This document shows, piece after piece, positions 1-8,490 of a stretch of DNA of 64,000 nucleotides (within the stretch, counting starts at the first letter, position 1; each line of letters begins with the position of its first letter). The DNA comes from Desulfobacterales bacterium (lineage in GTDB: Bacteria; Desulfobacterota; Desulfobacteria; Desulfobacterales; Desulfosalsimonadaceae). The notes under the pieces were generated by a model. It saw only the letters and a list, made by a program, of their open reading frames with translations. It was not told the origin of the DNA and ran no database searches. Location: positions 62,001 through 126,000 of the forward strand of contig JAXHNP010000008.1 of assembly GCA_034520365.1 (NCBI GenBank), written 5' to 3'. Position numbers and translations under genes: made by a program.

Positions 1-1
1 C

Positions 2-451
2 ATCGCCCTGTGCTCCGGGCTGACCTATGCGGCCATGGTCACCTACATGCGGTATGAAGGACGCGATGAATCCCCCAGCATGGTGGTCTGGTACATGGCC
101 GTCGCCACCCTGCTGCTTTCGCCGGCCCTGTTTATTTTCGGGCCGGGAGAAGTATTTCTGATGAAAAGCTACCCTGCCATAGGTGTCAATCTGCCGATTA
201 TGCTGTGGGTAATGTGCCTTGGCGTTTTTTCCACCGGTGTGGCCTATCTGTTCATCTCGCTGGTGCTGCAGCATATCTCAGCCAATGTCTACTCTCTGGT
301 GGATATCATCGTCTCGCCGGTCGTCGCCGCTGCTTTCGGCTACCTGGTATTTAATGAGGTTCCATCCATAAACCTCATCTTTGGTGGGATTTTGTTGTTG
401 GCCTCAGGTTTCTGGCTGAGCTGGGACATGCAGAATCGGGAGCGGACCTAA
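2..451 (+). CDS. EamA/DMT-family membrane transporter, C-terminal part
   Basis: The reading frame is open from the left window edge, so the start lies outside. About 149 residues remain and are very hydrophobic, with four or five membrane segments. Examples are the stretch around VATLLLSPALFIFG and the C-terminal segment ending in ASGFWLSWDMQN. The late pattern of segments, with SPVVAAAFGYLVFNE followed by a short loop and a last helix, is typical of the second EamA repeat of drug/metabolite transporters. The substrate cannot be told. The gene converges on the minus-strand RND operon, with only about 50 bases between the stops. Confidence 0.75.
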   Translation: MALCSGLTYAAMVTYMRYEGRDESPSMVVWYMAVATLLLSPALFIFGPGEVFLMKSYPAIGVNLPIMLWVMCLGVFSTGVAYLFISLVLQHISANVYSLVDIIVSPVVAAAFGYLVFNEVPSINLIFGGILLLASGFWLSWDMQNRERT

Positions 452-502
452 ATCCTCAGACCGGGTATACAGAGGACGATTCCGAAAAAGGCCAGTTTTT
501 TC

Positions 503-3500
503 TTATTTTACTGCACCGGCCCATCGGCGAAGGTCGTATACAATGCGGATAAGGATGGGAAGCAGAAAAAGCAGGACAAAGCTGGCAAATAAAAGACCGA
601 ATGCTAAACTAATGGCCATTGGAATAAGAAACCGGGCCTGAAGACTGGTCTCCAGAAGCATGGGCAGAAGGGCGAGACTGGTGGTCAGCGTGGTCAAAAG
701 AATTGGGCGGAAACGCCGTCTTACCGCCTCAAAAACGGCTTCCTCGGGAAAGTCCCCCAATTCTTCCCGCCTTTTGTTGTAATAATCGATCAGCACCACG
801 GAATCATTGATCACCACACCGGTTAATGCCACGATGCCGAAAATGGAAATAAAGGAGAGGTCAAATCCTAAAAGCAGGTGTCCCAGAACCGCCCCGACCA
901 TTCCGAACGGGATGACCGCCATGATGATCGCCGGCTGGATGTAGCTGCGAAGCTGGGCACCGAGCAGCGCGAAAATCAAAAGCAGGGCAATCGCCATGTT
1001 GCGGAAAAGAGATGCCAAATCTTCCCGCCTGTCCTCGCTCTGGCCCGCCACCCGGGCGCCCAGCTCTGGATGGGCTTCCCGGAGATCCGGCGTGATTTTT
1101 TCCATGATGCCGCCGAGTGCCTCTTCCGGTGTAGTGATCCGCCTGACCACATCGGCTGTCACACTGGTGACCCGCTGCCCGTTAACCCTGATAATTTCCG
1201 CGTAGGTCTTCTGCTGCCGAATCCTCGCCACTTTTTCAAGGGCGGCCGAATCCCCGTTGGGCAGCCTCACCCGGAAATCGGAAATACTTGCAATGGACTC
1301 CCGGTCTGATTCCGGATACCTGACCATAACGCGCAGTTCCGACTGCTCGCGCTGGATGCGCTGCACCTCGTATCCGTAAAATGCGTTTCGAAGCTGAAAT
1401 CCCAGGTCCGCCGGTTTGAGTCCGGCAGCCAGGCCCACAGAGGTGAGCTCAAAAACATATTCCAGTTTGCCTGGCTTCAAACTGTCGGTTACTTCGGTAA
1501 CCCCGCTCATGGCGCGCATTCTTTTTTTCAGTTCAGCGGCCGCGGCATCAAGAACCGCCGCGTCCGTGTGGGCCAGCTCGATGTTAATATCCGGACCGCC
1601 GGATACCAGGCTGCTCTGAAAGGAGAGCTCATCGGCATTGGGTATGGCACCGATGGTCTCGCGAAGCCGGTTGGCCACTTCCTGTGCGGAAATATCGCGC
1701 CTCGGGGGATCAATCAATTGAATCTGAAGCTCCGCGCTATTGCCGCCCGCCGCGCCTCCCCCCTGGGAAGCGGGGGGCGTCTGCTGGGAAAAACGGCCTC
1801 CCACCAGAAGCGAAGTGCTTTCAAACAAACTTTTCCCCGCCTTTTCCCGAAGTTCGGCTGCCACCTGTTCCGCGGCATTCATCATTTTGGCGGCATTGTG
1901 CCGCGTGACTTCAAACGGCGTCCCTACGGGCATAATTAATGTGGCTGTCACCCGGCTCCCTTCAATCTGGGGGAAAAAAATAAAGCGGATTATCCCGACC
2001 CTCAGCATCGCCCCGATAATAATCAACAAGGCGACAAAAGCCGCCAGCACCGCATAGCGCCACCGCACGGCCACTCTCAGGACCGGCAGCAGAAGCTGGT
2101 CGACAAATTTTCTGAGCAGCTGGCTGAACCCCTTGTTGATACTTAAAACCACACCCCGGCTCCACCGGCTGGAAGAAGACAGGTGCGCCGGCAGAATCGT
2201 AAACGCCTCCAAAAGGGATATCAATAAAATGCTGATCACGAAGATGGGGATGGGCCGCATGATCTGGCCCAGAGTGCCGGTAGTAAATGCGAGCGGGGCA
2301 AAAGCGGCGACCGTCGTGAAAACACCGATGGAAACCGGGGCGCGAACTGCCTGTACGCCGGCTATAGCCGCTTTTTCATCTTCTTTGCCGGACTCCTGCT
2401 CGACAAAAATGCTCTCTCCGGTAACAATGGCATCATCGACCACAATGCCAAGCACCACGATCAGGGCAAACAAGGTGACCATATTAAAGCTCATCCCCAA
2501 CATGAAGACGCACAGCAGGCCGCCGAGAAAAGAGATGGGAATCCCCAGGCTGGTCCAGAACGCAAGCTTCAAATCCAGAAATACGAGCAGCGCGATAAAT
2601 ACCAGGGCGTAACCCAGCAGTGCATTTCGGGTGAGCAGGTTCATCCGTGATTTTAGAATTTCGGTTTGATCTTCCAGGATATCCAGGTCAATGCCGGGCG
2701 GAAGCTTTGCCGACTTCAGATAATCCTTTACCGCCCGGGCGACTTTGAGGGTATCCTGGGATTCGCTTCGTGAGACCTTGATAAAGATGGCTCGCTTGCC
2801 GTTATGGCGGGCCACCAGATTGACATCTTTGAAGCCGTCCACGATATTGGCGATGTCTTTCAGGCGGAGCAGGCTGCCGTCCGCCCGGCTTTTTATCACG
2901 ATATCTTTAAAGGCGGCCCCCATATACTTTTTTTCCTGAACCCGCAAAAGGATGTCCCCGGATTCCGATTCAACCGTCCCGGCCGGCAGATCAAGCGATG
3001 AATTTCTTATCATGCGGCCCGCCTCCGCTATGGTGAGCCCGTATTTGCGAAGGTTTTCCTCCGGGATTTCTATGGAAATTTCATAGTCCCGGTCCCCGTG
3101 AAGGGAGACCAGCGATATATTCCGGCGTCGCAGCAAATCATCCTCAATGCGCTTTGCCCAATTTTTAAGGGTCAGTTCCGGTACCTCGCCGGATAAAACG
3201 AGGGTGATGACCGAGGGCTGGGGTTTTGCCTGGGTGATCATCGGGTCTTCGGCATTCTGCGGCGGAAAGTCGGCCAGCTGATCCACTGCATTTTCCGCGT
3301 CGTTTACGACGTCATCCATGTCGGCGAAGTCTTCCACCTCAAGGGTCACCACGCCCATGTTTTCGCGGGCAATGGAGGTCACCCTGGCCACGCCTTCTAT
3401 TTCGATCAGGGCCTCTTCAACGCGGCGGGTAATGCCGTCTTCAACCTCGTGGGGCGTGGCGCCCGGATAGGGAACGGTAACATTTATTATCCGCGGATTG

Positions 3501-3655
3501 ATCGTGGGAAACAGTTCCGTGCGCATGCTGAAAATCGCCAGCAGGCCCCCGCCGATGAACAGGATCATCAATAAATTGGCAGCCACGTGATTGTCGATAA
3601 ACCATCCAATAAGGCCGCTGCCAAATATTTTGGCGCCATTGCGGTTATTTGCCAT
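503..3655 (-). CDS. RND-family efflux permease (AcrB/HAE1-like inner-membrane pump)
   Basis: This 1050-residue protein has the usual RND length and layout: a first membrane helix near residues 18-40, a large periplasmic loop, a central bundle of helices containing VVLGIVVDDAIVTGE (the proton-relay helix 4 region), a second periplasmic loop and a C-terminal bundle with VVINDSVVLIDYYN. RND pumps use proton import to extrude drugs, lipids or other hydrophobic compounds through an outer-membrane channel. The start overlaps the end of the adaptor gene by 11 bases, so the two are translationally linked. A nearly identical internal fragment of this gene (2532-2930 here) is found again at 14856-15254. 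Confidence 0.93.
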   Translation of the reverse strand: MANNRNGAKIFGSGLIGWFIDNHVAANLLMILFIGGGLLAIFSMRTELFPTINPRIINVTVPYPGATPHEVEDGITRRVEEALIEIEGVARVTSIARENMGVVTLEVEDFADMDDVVNDAENAVDQLADFPPQNAEDPMITQAKPQPSVITLVLSGEVPELTLKNWAKRIEDDLLRRRNISLVSLHGDRDYEISIEIPEENLRKYGLTIAEAGRMIRNSSLDLPAGTVESESGDILLRVQEKKYMGAAFKDIVIKSRADGSLLRLKDIANIVDGFKDVNLVARHNGKRAIFIKVSRSESQDTLKVARAVKDYLKSAKLPPGIDLDILEDQTEILKSRMNLLTRNALLGYALVFIALLVFLDLKLAFWTSLGIPISFLGGLLCVFMLGMSFNMVTLFALIVVLGIVVDDAIVTGESIFVEQESGKEDEKAAIAGVQAVRAPVSIGVFTTVAAFAPLAFTTGTLGQIMRPIPIFVISILLISLLEAFTILPAHLSSSSRWSRGVVLSINKGFSQLLRKFVDQLLLPVLRVAVRWRYAVLAAFVALLIIIGAMLRVGIIRFIFFPQIEGSRVTATLIMPVGTPFEVTRHNAAKMMNAAEQVAAELREKAGKSLFESTSLLVGGRFSQQTPPASQGGGAAGGNSAELQIQLIDPPRRDISAQEVANRLRETIGAIPNADELSFQSSLVSGGPDINIELAHTDAAVLDAAAAELKKRMRAMSGVTEVTDSLKPGKLEYVFELTSVGLAAGLKPADLGFQLRNAFYGYEVQRIQREQSELRVMVRYPESDRESIASISDFRVRLPNGDSAALEKVARIRQQKTYAEIIRVNGQRVTSVTADVVRRITTPEEALGGIMEKITPDLREAHPELGARVAGQSEDRREDLASLFRNMAIALLLIFALLGAQLRSYIQPAIIMAVIPFGMVGAVLGHLLLGFDLSFISIFGIVALTGVVINDSVVLIDYYNKRREELGDFPEEAVFEAVRRRFRPILLTTLTTSLALLPMLLETSLQARFLIPMAISLAFGLLFASFVLLFLLPILIRIVYDLRRWAGAVK

Positions 3656-4826
3656 GGCTGTCCGAACCCCTCTCTGATCGGCTGACCAGCCGAACCCGCG
3701 TGCCCTGAGTCGCTTCCGGCAGGTTGCCCTGAACAGCGCGTATGGGCGTGCCGTCGCTTTCAGCCACGAGATATTTATCGGTTATCTGAATGATTTCAGG
3801 ATGAATGGACCGGAGGGTCCGGTCTGGGGCGACCACCCAGATGCGGCCCTTTTTTTGAAGGGTATTCAGGGGCAGAACCCATACATCTTTCTTTTCAGGT
3901 CCGGTAATCCGGGCATGAACAAAGGCGTCCGGCAGAAGTTCAGGAGCCTTCTCCTCCAATCCCAGGATAATCCGGGAAAAACGGGTTTCAGGATCAAGTT
4001 TGCCGGCAACCCTTTTAATGTGTGCTTTGTAGACAGGCGCTTTTGAAAAATCCTTGCTGATCTTAATTTCCGGCTCGGAAGCGGCCATGACCCATTCAAA
4101 TTTCTGTTCTTGGAGCGGCACATCAATCTCAAGGGATTTCAGCCGATAGGCCTGGCCATAGGATTGGCCCGCAACCACATACTGACCTTCCTCCATTTGA
4201 AACTCGGTAATCCGACCGGAAAACGGGAGCCGGTATTGGGTGCGCGACAAATCAAGGCGCGCTTTTTTTAGCCGGGCTTCTGCTGCAGCCAGGTTGGCCC
4301 GGGCTTCCCGGAGCTGAGGCTTTTTAGCGACCAAAGGCGGGACGGGGCGATCCGGATGCAGATCCTGCCACTCGGCAACTGCCGTTTTGGCTTCCGCCTT
4401 TTGAATTTTAAGCTGGGTTTTTGCCCGGGCCACTTCAGCCTTTATCCGTTCAAGGGCCAGTTTATAGTCAATTTTTTCAATTTGAAAAAGTAGGGTGTTT
4501 TCGGAAAAAAAACCGCCGGGAAATGCGCTGTCGTCAACCGAGGTGATACGGCCGCTGACCTGAGGCACGAGATGGGTCATGGCCCGCACCTGCACCGTGC
4601 CGGTGCAGGTAAAGGAGAGCCGGTGGGTTTGGGGCTCCGCAACGACCGTTTCCACCACCAGCTCCAGGTCCTGTTGCCGTATTTCGGTTTCCGGCGTCAG
4701 CTCCAGGGAGGAGAGATAGAGGTTTAACAGTAACGCCCCACCCAGGAACAGGATCACCAGGCAAAGCTGTAAAAGGCCGAAAAGCCACTTTTTGTCGTTT
4801 TTTTTGGGAAGTTTGGGTGTCGTCAT
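3645..4826 (-). CDS. RND pump periplasmic adaptor (HlyD/membrane fusion protein family)
   Basis: The protein has 393 residues, with one N-terminal membrane anchor at about residues 14-36, a lipoyl-like half (VQVRAMTHLVPQVSGRI), a coiled-coil hairpin rich in Lys, Ala and Glu at about 125-190, and a second lipoyl/beta-barrel part (PFSGRITEFQMEEGQYVVAG). This is the membrane fusion protein that bridges an RND pump to the outer-membrane channel. It overlaps the upstream channel-gene remnant by four bases and the downstream permease by 11 bases, as expected for a tripartite pump operon. It appears intact although its channel partner is damaged. Confidence 0.92.
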   Translation of the reverse strand: MTTPKLPKKNDKKWLFGLLQLCLVILFLGGALLLNLYLSSLELTPETEIRQQDLELVVETVVAEPQTHRLSFTCTGTVQVRAMTHLVPQVSGRITSVDDSAFPGGFFSENTLLFQIEKIDYKLALERIKAEVARAKTQLKIQKAEAKTAVAEWQDLHPDRPVPPLVAKKPQLREARANLAAAEARLKKARLDLSRTQYRLPFSGRITEFQMEEGQYVVAGQSYGQAYRLKSLEIDVPLQEQKFEWVMAASEPEIKISKDFSKAPVYKAHIKRVAGKLDPETRFSRIILGLEEKAPELLPDAFVHARITGPEKKDVWVLPLNTLQKKGRIWVVAPDRTLRSIHPEIIQITDKYLVAESDGTPIRAVQGNLPEATQGTRVRLVSRSERGSDSHGK

Positions 4827-5389
4827 AAATCGCTTTCTCTCGTTGGGCTGGAAACCGGCGCCAGATCCGGAGGTCTTTTAAGCCAGTCGCCGCCCAATGC
4901 CAGGATGAGAGCGATCCGGTTGTTCCAGGCCGTCCGGGCAGTGACAAGATATGCCGGTTCATTTCCCTGGTAGCCGATATTTCCGCTTAAGGTCAGATCC
5001 GGGTACAGGTCGGCCTCTGCCACCCCGATCTGGTCCACCTCGGCGGCCATCCGAAGTTCACTGGCCCTCAGATCCGGCCGCCGATCGATCAACTGGGCCG
5101 GCAACCGGTCGGGATGCTGCCGGGCGGCGGCCGCTTTGAGTTCCAGGTTCTCTTTGAGCAGGGTATCTACATATTTGTTCATGATCGGATCATTCTTTTG
5201 CCGCCACCAGCAGTTGAACTCCCCAAAAACCAGTTGCTCAGTATCTTCGGGCGTTCGGGCGTAAGTCGAGCTTTCATCGGCCGCGGTTGCCGGCCGCCGG
5301 TACGTTGGCCCCACCGTGCAGGCTGCGTTTAACAACCCCAGAATACAAAGGGCCCCGATCAGCCGAACATGTCGGTTACGCGTCATCAT
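4823..5389 (-). pseudogene. Outer-membrane efflux lipoprotein (NodT/OprM type) with large internal deletions
   Basis: The N-terminus is a good lipoprotein signal (LGLLNAAC, then TVGPTYRRP, the standard start of NodT/OprM channels). The family is about 450-480 residues long, but only 188 are left. The sequence jumps after ENLELKAAAAR to LPAQLIDRRPDLRASE, a motif normally in the middle of the protein. It jumps again after NIGYQGNEP to a piece resembling the last helix (NNRIALILALGGDWLKRP). The frame stays open across both joints. The remnant lacks most of the helical barrel and cannot form a normal channel. It still overlaps the adaptor gene by four bases, so it may survive only to keep translation coupled. 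The missing blocks were inferred from family knowledge, not an alignment. Confidence 0.8.
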
Positions 5390-5422
5390 TTTTGCCTTTT
5401 CGTCCTTTTCCCGCTTTCAGGA

Positions 5423-6703
5423 TTATCTTAATGGCTCGCGGCTCCGGTCCGTCATCCATAAAAGCCCTATCAAACCCAGGACCGCAACACCGAGGATAAA
5501 GCCGGCCAATGCATTTTTTGTGCCGGTAAAAGAAATCAGCCAGGTGCAGATCATAGGAGTAGAGCCCCCGACAACACCAAGCCCCAGGTTATAGGCCACA
5601 GAATAGCCGGAGAGTCGATCCTTGGTGGGGAAAAGCTCCACAAACATGGCTGGTGCCACGCCGCATAGCACGGAAATCAAGACGGCAAATCCGATTTGAA
5701 CAGTAATCACGGCGGCCAGTGTGGCACCGGCAAGCCAAAAAAGCAGCGGATAAGCCGAAAGTCCGAAGATCCCAACAGACAAGGCAATAATATGGGTTCG
5801 TCTCATGAAGTGGTCACTGGCCCATCCCATAAGCGGCACCAGAATCAATAAAATGGCGGTGGCCAGGGTGTTAATGGTCATGGCTTTTTCAAGAGGGAAT
5901 TGGATATATTCATTGAGCCAGTTCGGTAAAAATACAAGGGAAATATAGAACAACGCCCCGTAAGATGAAGCCACCAGGACTGCCTGTACAGTTTCCCTGA
6001 GATTTTCTGTAAATGCCTCTTTAAGCGGTGAGGTTTTTTCCCGTTCATTGGCATGTTTCTGGAAATGAGTGGAACTCGGTAAATGCCGGCGCAGCCAGAT
6101 GGCGAATATGCCGAGCACCGCGCCAAACCAAAAGGGCAGCCGCCATCCCCAGGCATGAACCTGGGGGCTGGTCAACACGCTGGTGGTCAGCGAAGCCAGG
6201 CCTGAGCCCAGCAGCATACCGGCCATACTCCCGACATTGGCATAGCTTCCGGAAAGCCCCCGCTTGTTCTTCGGCGCGGTTTCAACCAGGTAGGCCACCG
6301 AGCTCGAAAATTCACCACCCACGGAAAGCCCCTGGATAAGCCTCACCATAACAAGCAGTACCGGTGCCAAAACACCAATGGCTTTATAAGTCGGTAAAAG
6401 ACCCAGCAAAATCGTAGGCAGCGCCATCATGACGACGGATATCATCATGGCTGAGCTGCGGCTTACCTTGTCCCCGATCCAGCCGAACAGTAAAGACCCG
6501 AGCGGGCGCATGATAAAACCCGCGGCAAATACCCCGTATGTCGCCAGCAGACTGGCAATCTTATTGTCGCCTGGAAAGAAAAGAACGGAAAGAATGGATG
6601 CCATGTAACCGTACAGGGCAAAATCATACCATTCCATAATATTGCCGATAACCCCGGCGGCAATAGCAGTCCTGCGCTGGCTTTTTTCCAGATGGAAAAC
6701 CAT
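5423..6703 (-). CDS. MFS transporter, metabolite:H+ symporter (MHS) type
   Basis: The protein has 426 residues and about 12 membrane helices. Early motifs such as NIMEWYDFALYGYMA, FAAGFIMRPLGSLLFGWIGD and GLSVGGEFSSSVAYLVE are characteristic of the MHS branch (ProP, KgtP, ShiA), which imports organic acids or osmolytes with protons. The ligand cannot be assigned from sequence alone. A strong Shine-Dalgarno (AAAGGAG, about 6 bases before the ATG at 6703) supports the start. It lies 33 bases upstream of the pump gene cluster and 24 bases downstream of the M48 protease gene, all on the same strand, so a common transcript is possible. Confidence 0.9.
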   Translation of the reverse strand: MVFHLEKSQRRTAIAAGVIGNIMEWYDFALYGYMASILSVLFFPGDNKIASLLATYGVFAAGFIMRPLGSLLFGWIGDKVSRSSAMMISVVMMALPTILLGLLPTYKAIGVLAPVLLVMVRLIQGLSVGGEFSSSVAYLVETAPKNKRGLSGSYANVGSMAGMLLGSGLASLTTSVLTSPQVHAWGWRLPFWFGAVLGIFAIWLRRHLPSSTHFQKHANEREKTSPLKEAFTENLRETVQAVLVASSYGALFYISLVFLPNWLNEYIQFPLEKAMTINTLATAILLILVPLMGWASDHFMRRTHIIALSVGIFGLSAYPLLFWLAGATLAAVITVQIGFAVLISVLCGVAPAMFVELFPTKDRLSGYSVAYNLGLGVVGGSTPMICTWLISFTGTKNALAGFILGVAVLGLIGLLWMTDRSREPLR

Positions 6704-6727
6704 TTCTTGCTCCTTTCTGTTTGTGGG

Positions 6728-8215
6728 CTACCGGACCGGTATTTTGAGCTTTCGACCCGCTTCCACAGTGGCGCCAAGCTTCGTCTGGTTGAGTAAAGCG
6801 ATGTCTTCGGCACTCATGTCCCCGGGGGGTGAAGCAATGAATGTCCTGAACTCAGCCGTATGATCGACTGTAATGATATTGAGACGGAGCGGTGATACGT
6901 TGATTTTTTTGGGGTCGCTCAAGGTGGCAAACGAGCGGAGCGTTTGTTCGAATGCGGCTCGCATGTGCTCATAGTTTGGCAGCATCGTGAAGCCGGCAAA
7001 TGCGAAGACCTGGTCTTTGTGCTCGATAAAATACTGACGAAGGCCCACAACCCCCTGCTGGGTTTTTGCAACGGCTGTGATCGCATAAGCTTGATGGCCG
7101 TTGACCACAGTCGGCTCCGCGTCCTTCACCTGTATTCCCTGAGATGAACTGAACTGCCGGGCCGCCTGCCGGGCCGTGTCCGCCTGCGCGAGCTGGAAAG
7201 TTATCGCCGCGTCCCCTTGCGGCGATCCAAGCGCCACCATGGTTTTCTGGTTTTGGACCGTCCAGTCGGCGGGTATGCTGAATTTGAATCGCATCTCAGG
7301 GTGATAGAAGACGCCATGCGCGACATAGCCTTCCCGAGGGTCCTCACCTACCACCAGTTTGTCGATATGGGAGAGATACGCTTCGGGACCAAGCTTGGTC
7401 ATTTCAATAGTTGACGACAAATTTGCCACCAATTCAGGGACGTTTTCTTCTCTCTGGCCGGGATCCGGATGGGTCGATTGCCAGCTCGGAAGCGGCTGGC
7501 CCCGCTGCTCGGAGAGGCGATCCAGGGTCTGAAAGAACCCGGACGCTTCGCCCGCCTGATAGCCGGCCTTCGCGGCATATTTGATCCCCAGCCGGTCAGC
7601 CTGCCGTTCATCATCCCGGCTGTATTTCAAAAACAAAAAATGCATGGCTGTATCGCTTAGATTAAGTGCATGCCTGGTGAGCTCCGGGCTGTCTAAAACC
7701 TGGGAGCCGATAATTGACCCGGCCAGAAGTCCGATCTGTCCCAGCCTGGCCTGAAAAGCCCGGCGGGAAGCGTGACGAGCGGCAACATGGGCAATTTCGT
7801 GACCCAGAACAACGGCTAGCTGGGCTTCGTTTTGAAGATGCGCCAGAAGGCCGCGGGTGACGTAAATATAGCCCCCTGGCAGTGCAAATGCGTTCACTAC
7901 GGGGCTGTCAAGCACCCGAAAGGTAAACGGGGTTTTCCGGAATTTTGCCGGTGCCTCCGGGGACCGGAGGTCACTTTCCTGCAGGACCGCCTGACTGACA
8001 TTTTGTATATAGTTCTGCAACGATTTATCAGGATACACACCAAACTGCGCAGTGATTTCCTTGTCCGTTTTACTTCCGATCGCCCGCTCCTTTTCCCAGG
8101 AATATCCATAAAATCGGCTCTCGCCGGTAACGGGATTATAGCCGCTGACGCACCCGGCCATCCCCAGCAGCACAAGCAAGAGAACGCTGAGTTTTAGAAA
8201 ACGATATATCTGCAT
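6728..8215 (-). CDS. M48-family zinc metalloprotease, lipoprotein
   Basis: I start at the ATG at 8215, because the following 23 residues form a lipoprotein signal with the lipobox LGMAGC; an upstream in-frame start at 8278 would bury it. The product has 495 residues. The zinc-binding HEIAH lies at about residues 139-143 inside VVLGHEIAHVAARH, with the third ligand likely in the DDERQADRLG segment. This is the BepA/YfgC-like M48 family, which takes part in outer-membrane protein quality control in the periplasm. The C-terminus (PGDMSAEDIALLNQT to LKIPVR) resembles the extra domain of YggG-like members. The downstream MFS gene begins 24 bases later. Confidence 0.88.
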   Translation of the reverse strand: MQIYRFLKLSVLLLVLLGMAGCVSGYNPVTGESRFYGYSWEKERAIGSKTDKEITAQFGVYPDKSLQNYIQNVSQAVLQESDLRSPEAPAKFRKTPFTFRVLDSPVVNAFALPGGYIYVTRGLLAHLQNEAQLAVVLGHEIAHVAARHASRRAFQARLGQIGLLAGSIIGSQVLDSPELTRHALNLSDTAMHFLFLKYSRDDERQADRLGIKYAAKAGYQAGEASGFFQTLDRLSEQRGQPLPSWQSTHPDPGQREENVPELVANLSSTIEMTKLGPEAYLSHIDKLVVGEDPREGYVAHGVFYHPEMRFKFSIPADWTVQNQKTMVALGSPQGDAAITFQLAQADTARQAARQFSSSQGIQVKDAEPTVVNGHQAYAITAVAKTQQGVVGLRQYFIEHKDQVFAFAGFTMLPNYEHMRAAFEQTLRSFATLSDPKKINVSPLRLNIITVDHTAEFRTFIASPPGDMSAEDIALLNQTKLGATVEAGRKLKIPVR

Positions 8216-8233
8216 AATTTTCCATGTCTTTGA

Positions 8234-8245
8234 GAGTTTAAACTC
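8234..8245. promoter_or_regulatory. 12-bp palindrome upstream of the M48 gene
   Basis: GAGTTTAAACTC is a perfect 12-bp palindrome about 19 bases before the chosen start codon of the M48 protease gene. It lies in the otherwise plain 275-bp space between two divergent genes (M48 and AsmA). It could be a repressor site, but nothing else supports this. Confidence 0.25.
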
Positions 8246-8490
8246 AAATAAAAAGGTTAGCCTGTGGCGATGAAACAAGCCTTTTTGCGAAATTATTACT
8301 ATGGACGAGGTTAAAAAGGCTGTTCAGAAAACGGCTCAAATAATCCGCGGCACTGATAATTGCTTAGATTTAAAATATACACTGCTTAAAAAGCCTGTCA
8401 ATATTGTGGGGGGCTTCGTTGAAGCTTCTGTGTTAGAATCTATCTTGGTATTATATTATAAATGCGAACCGATCCCATAAGGTGATTAAT

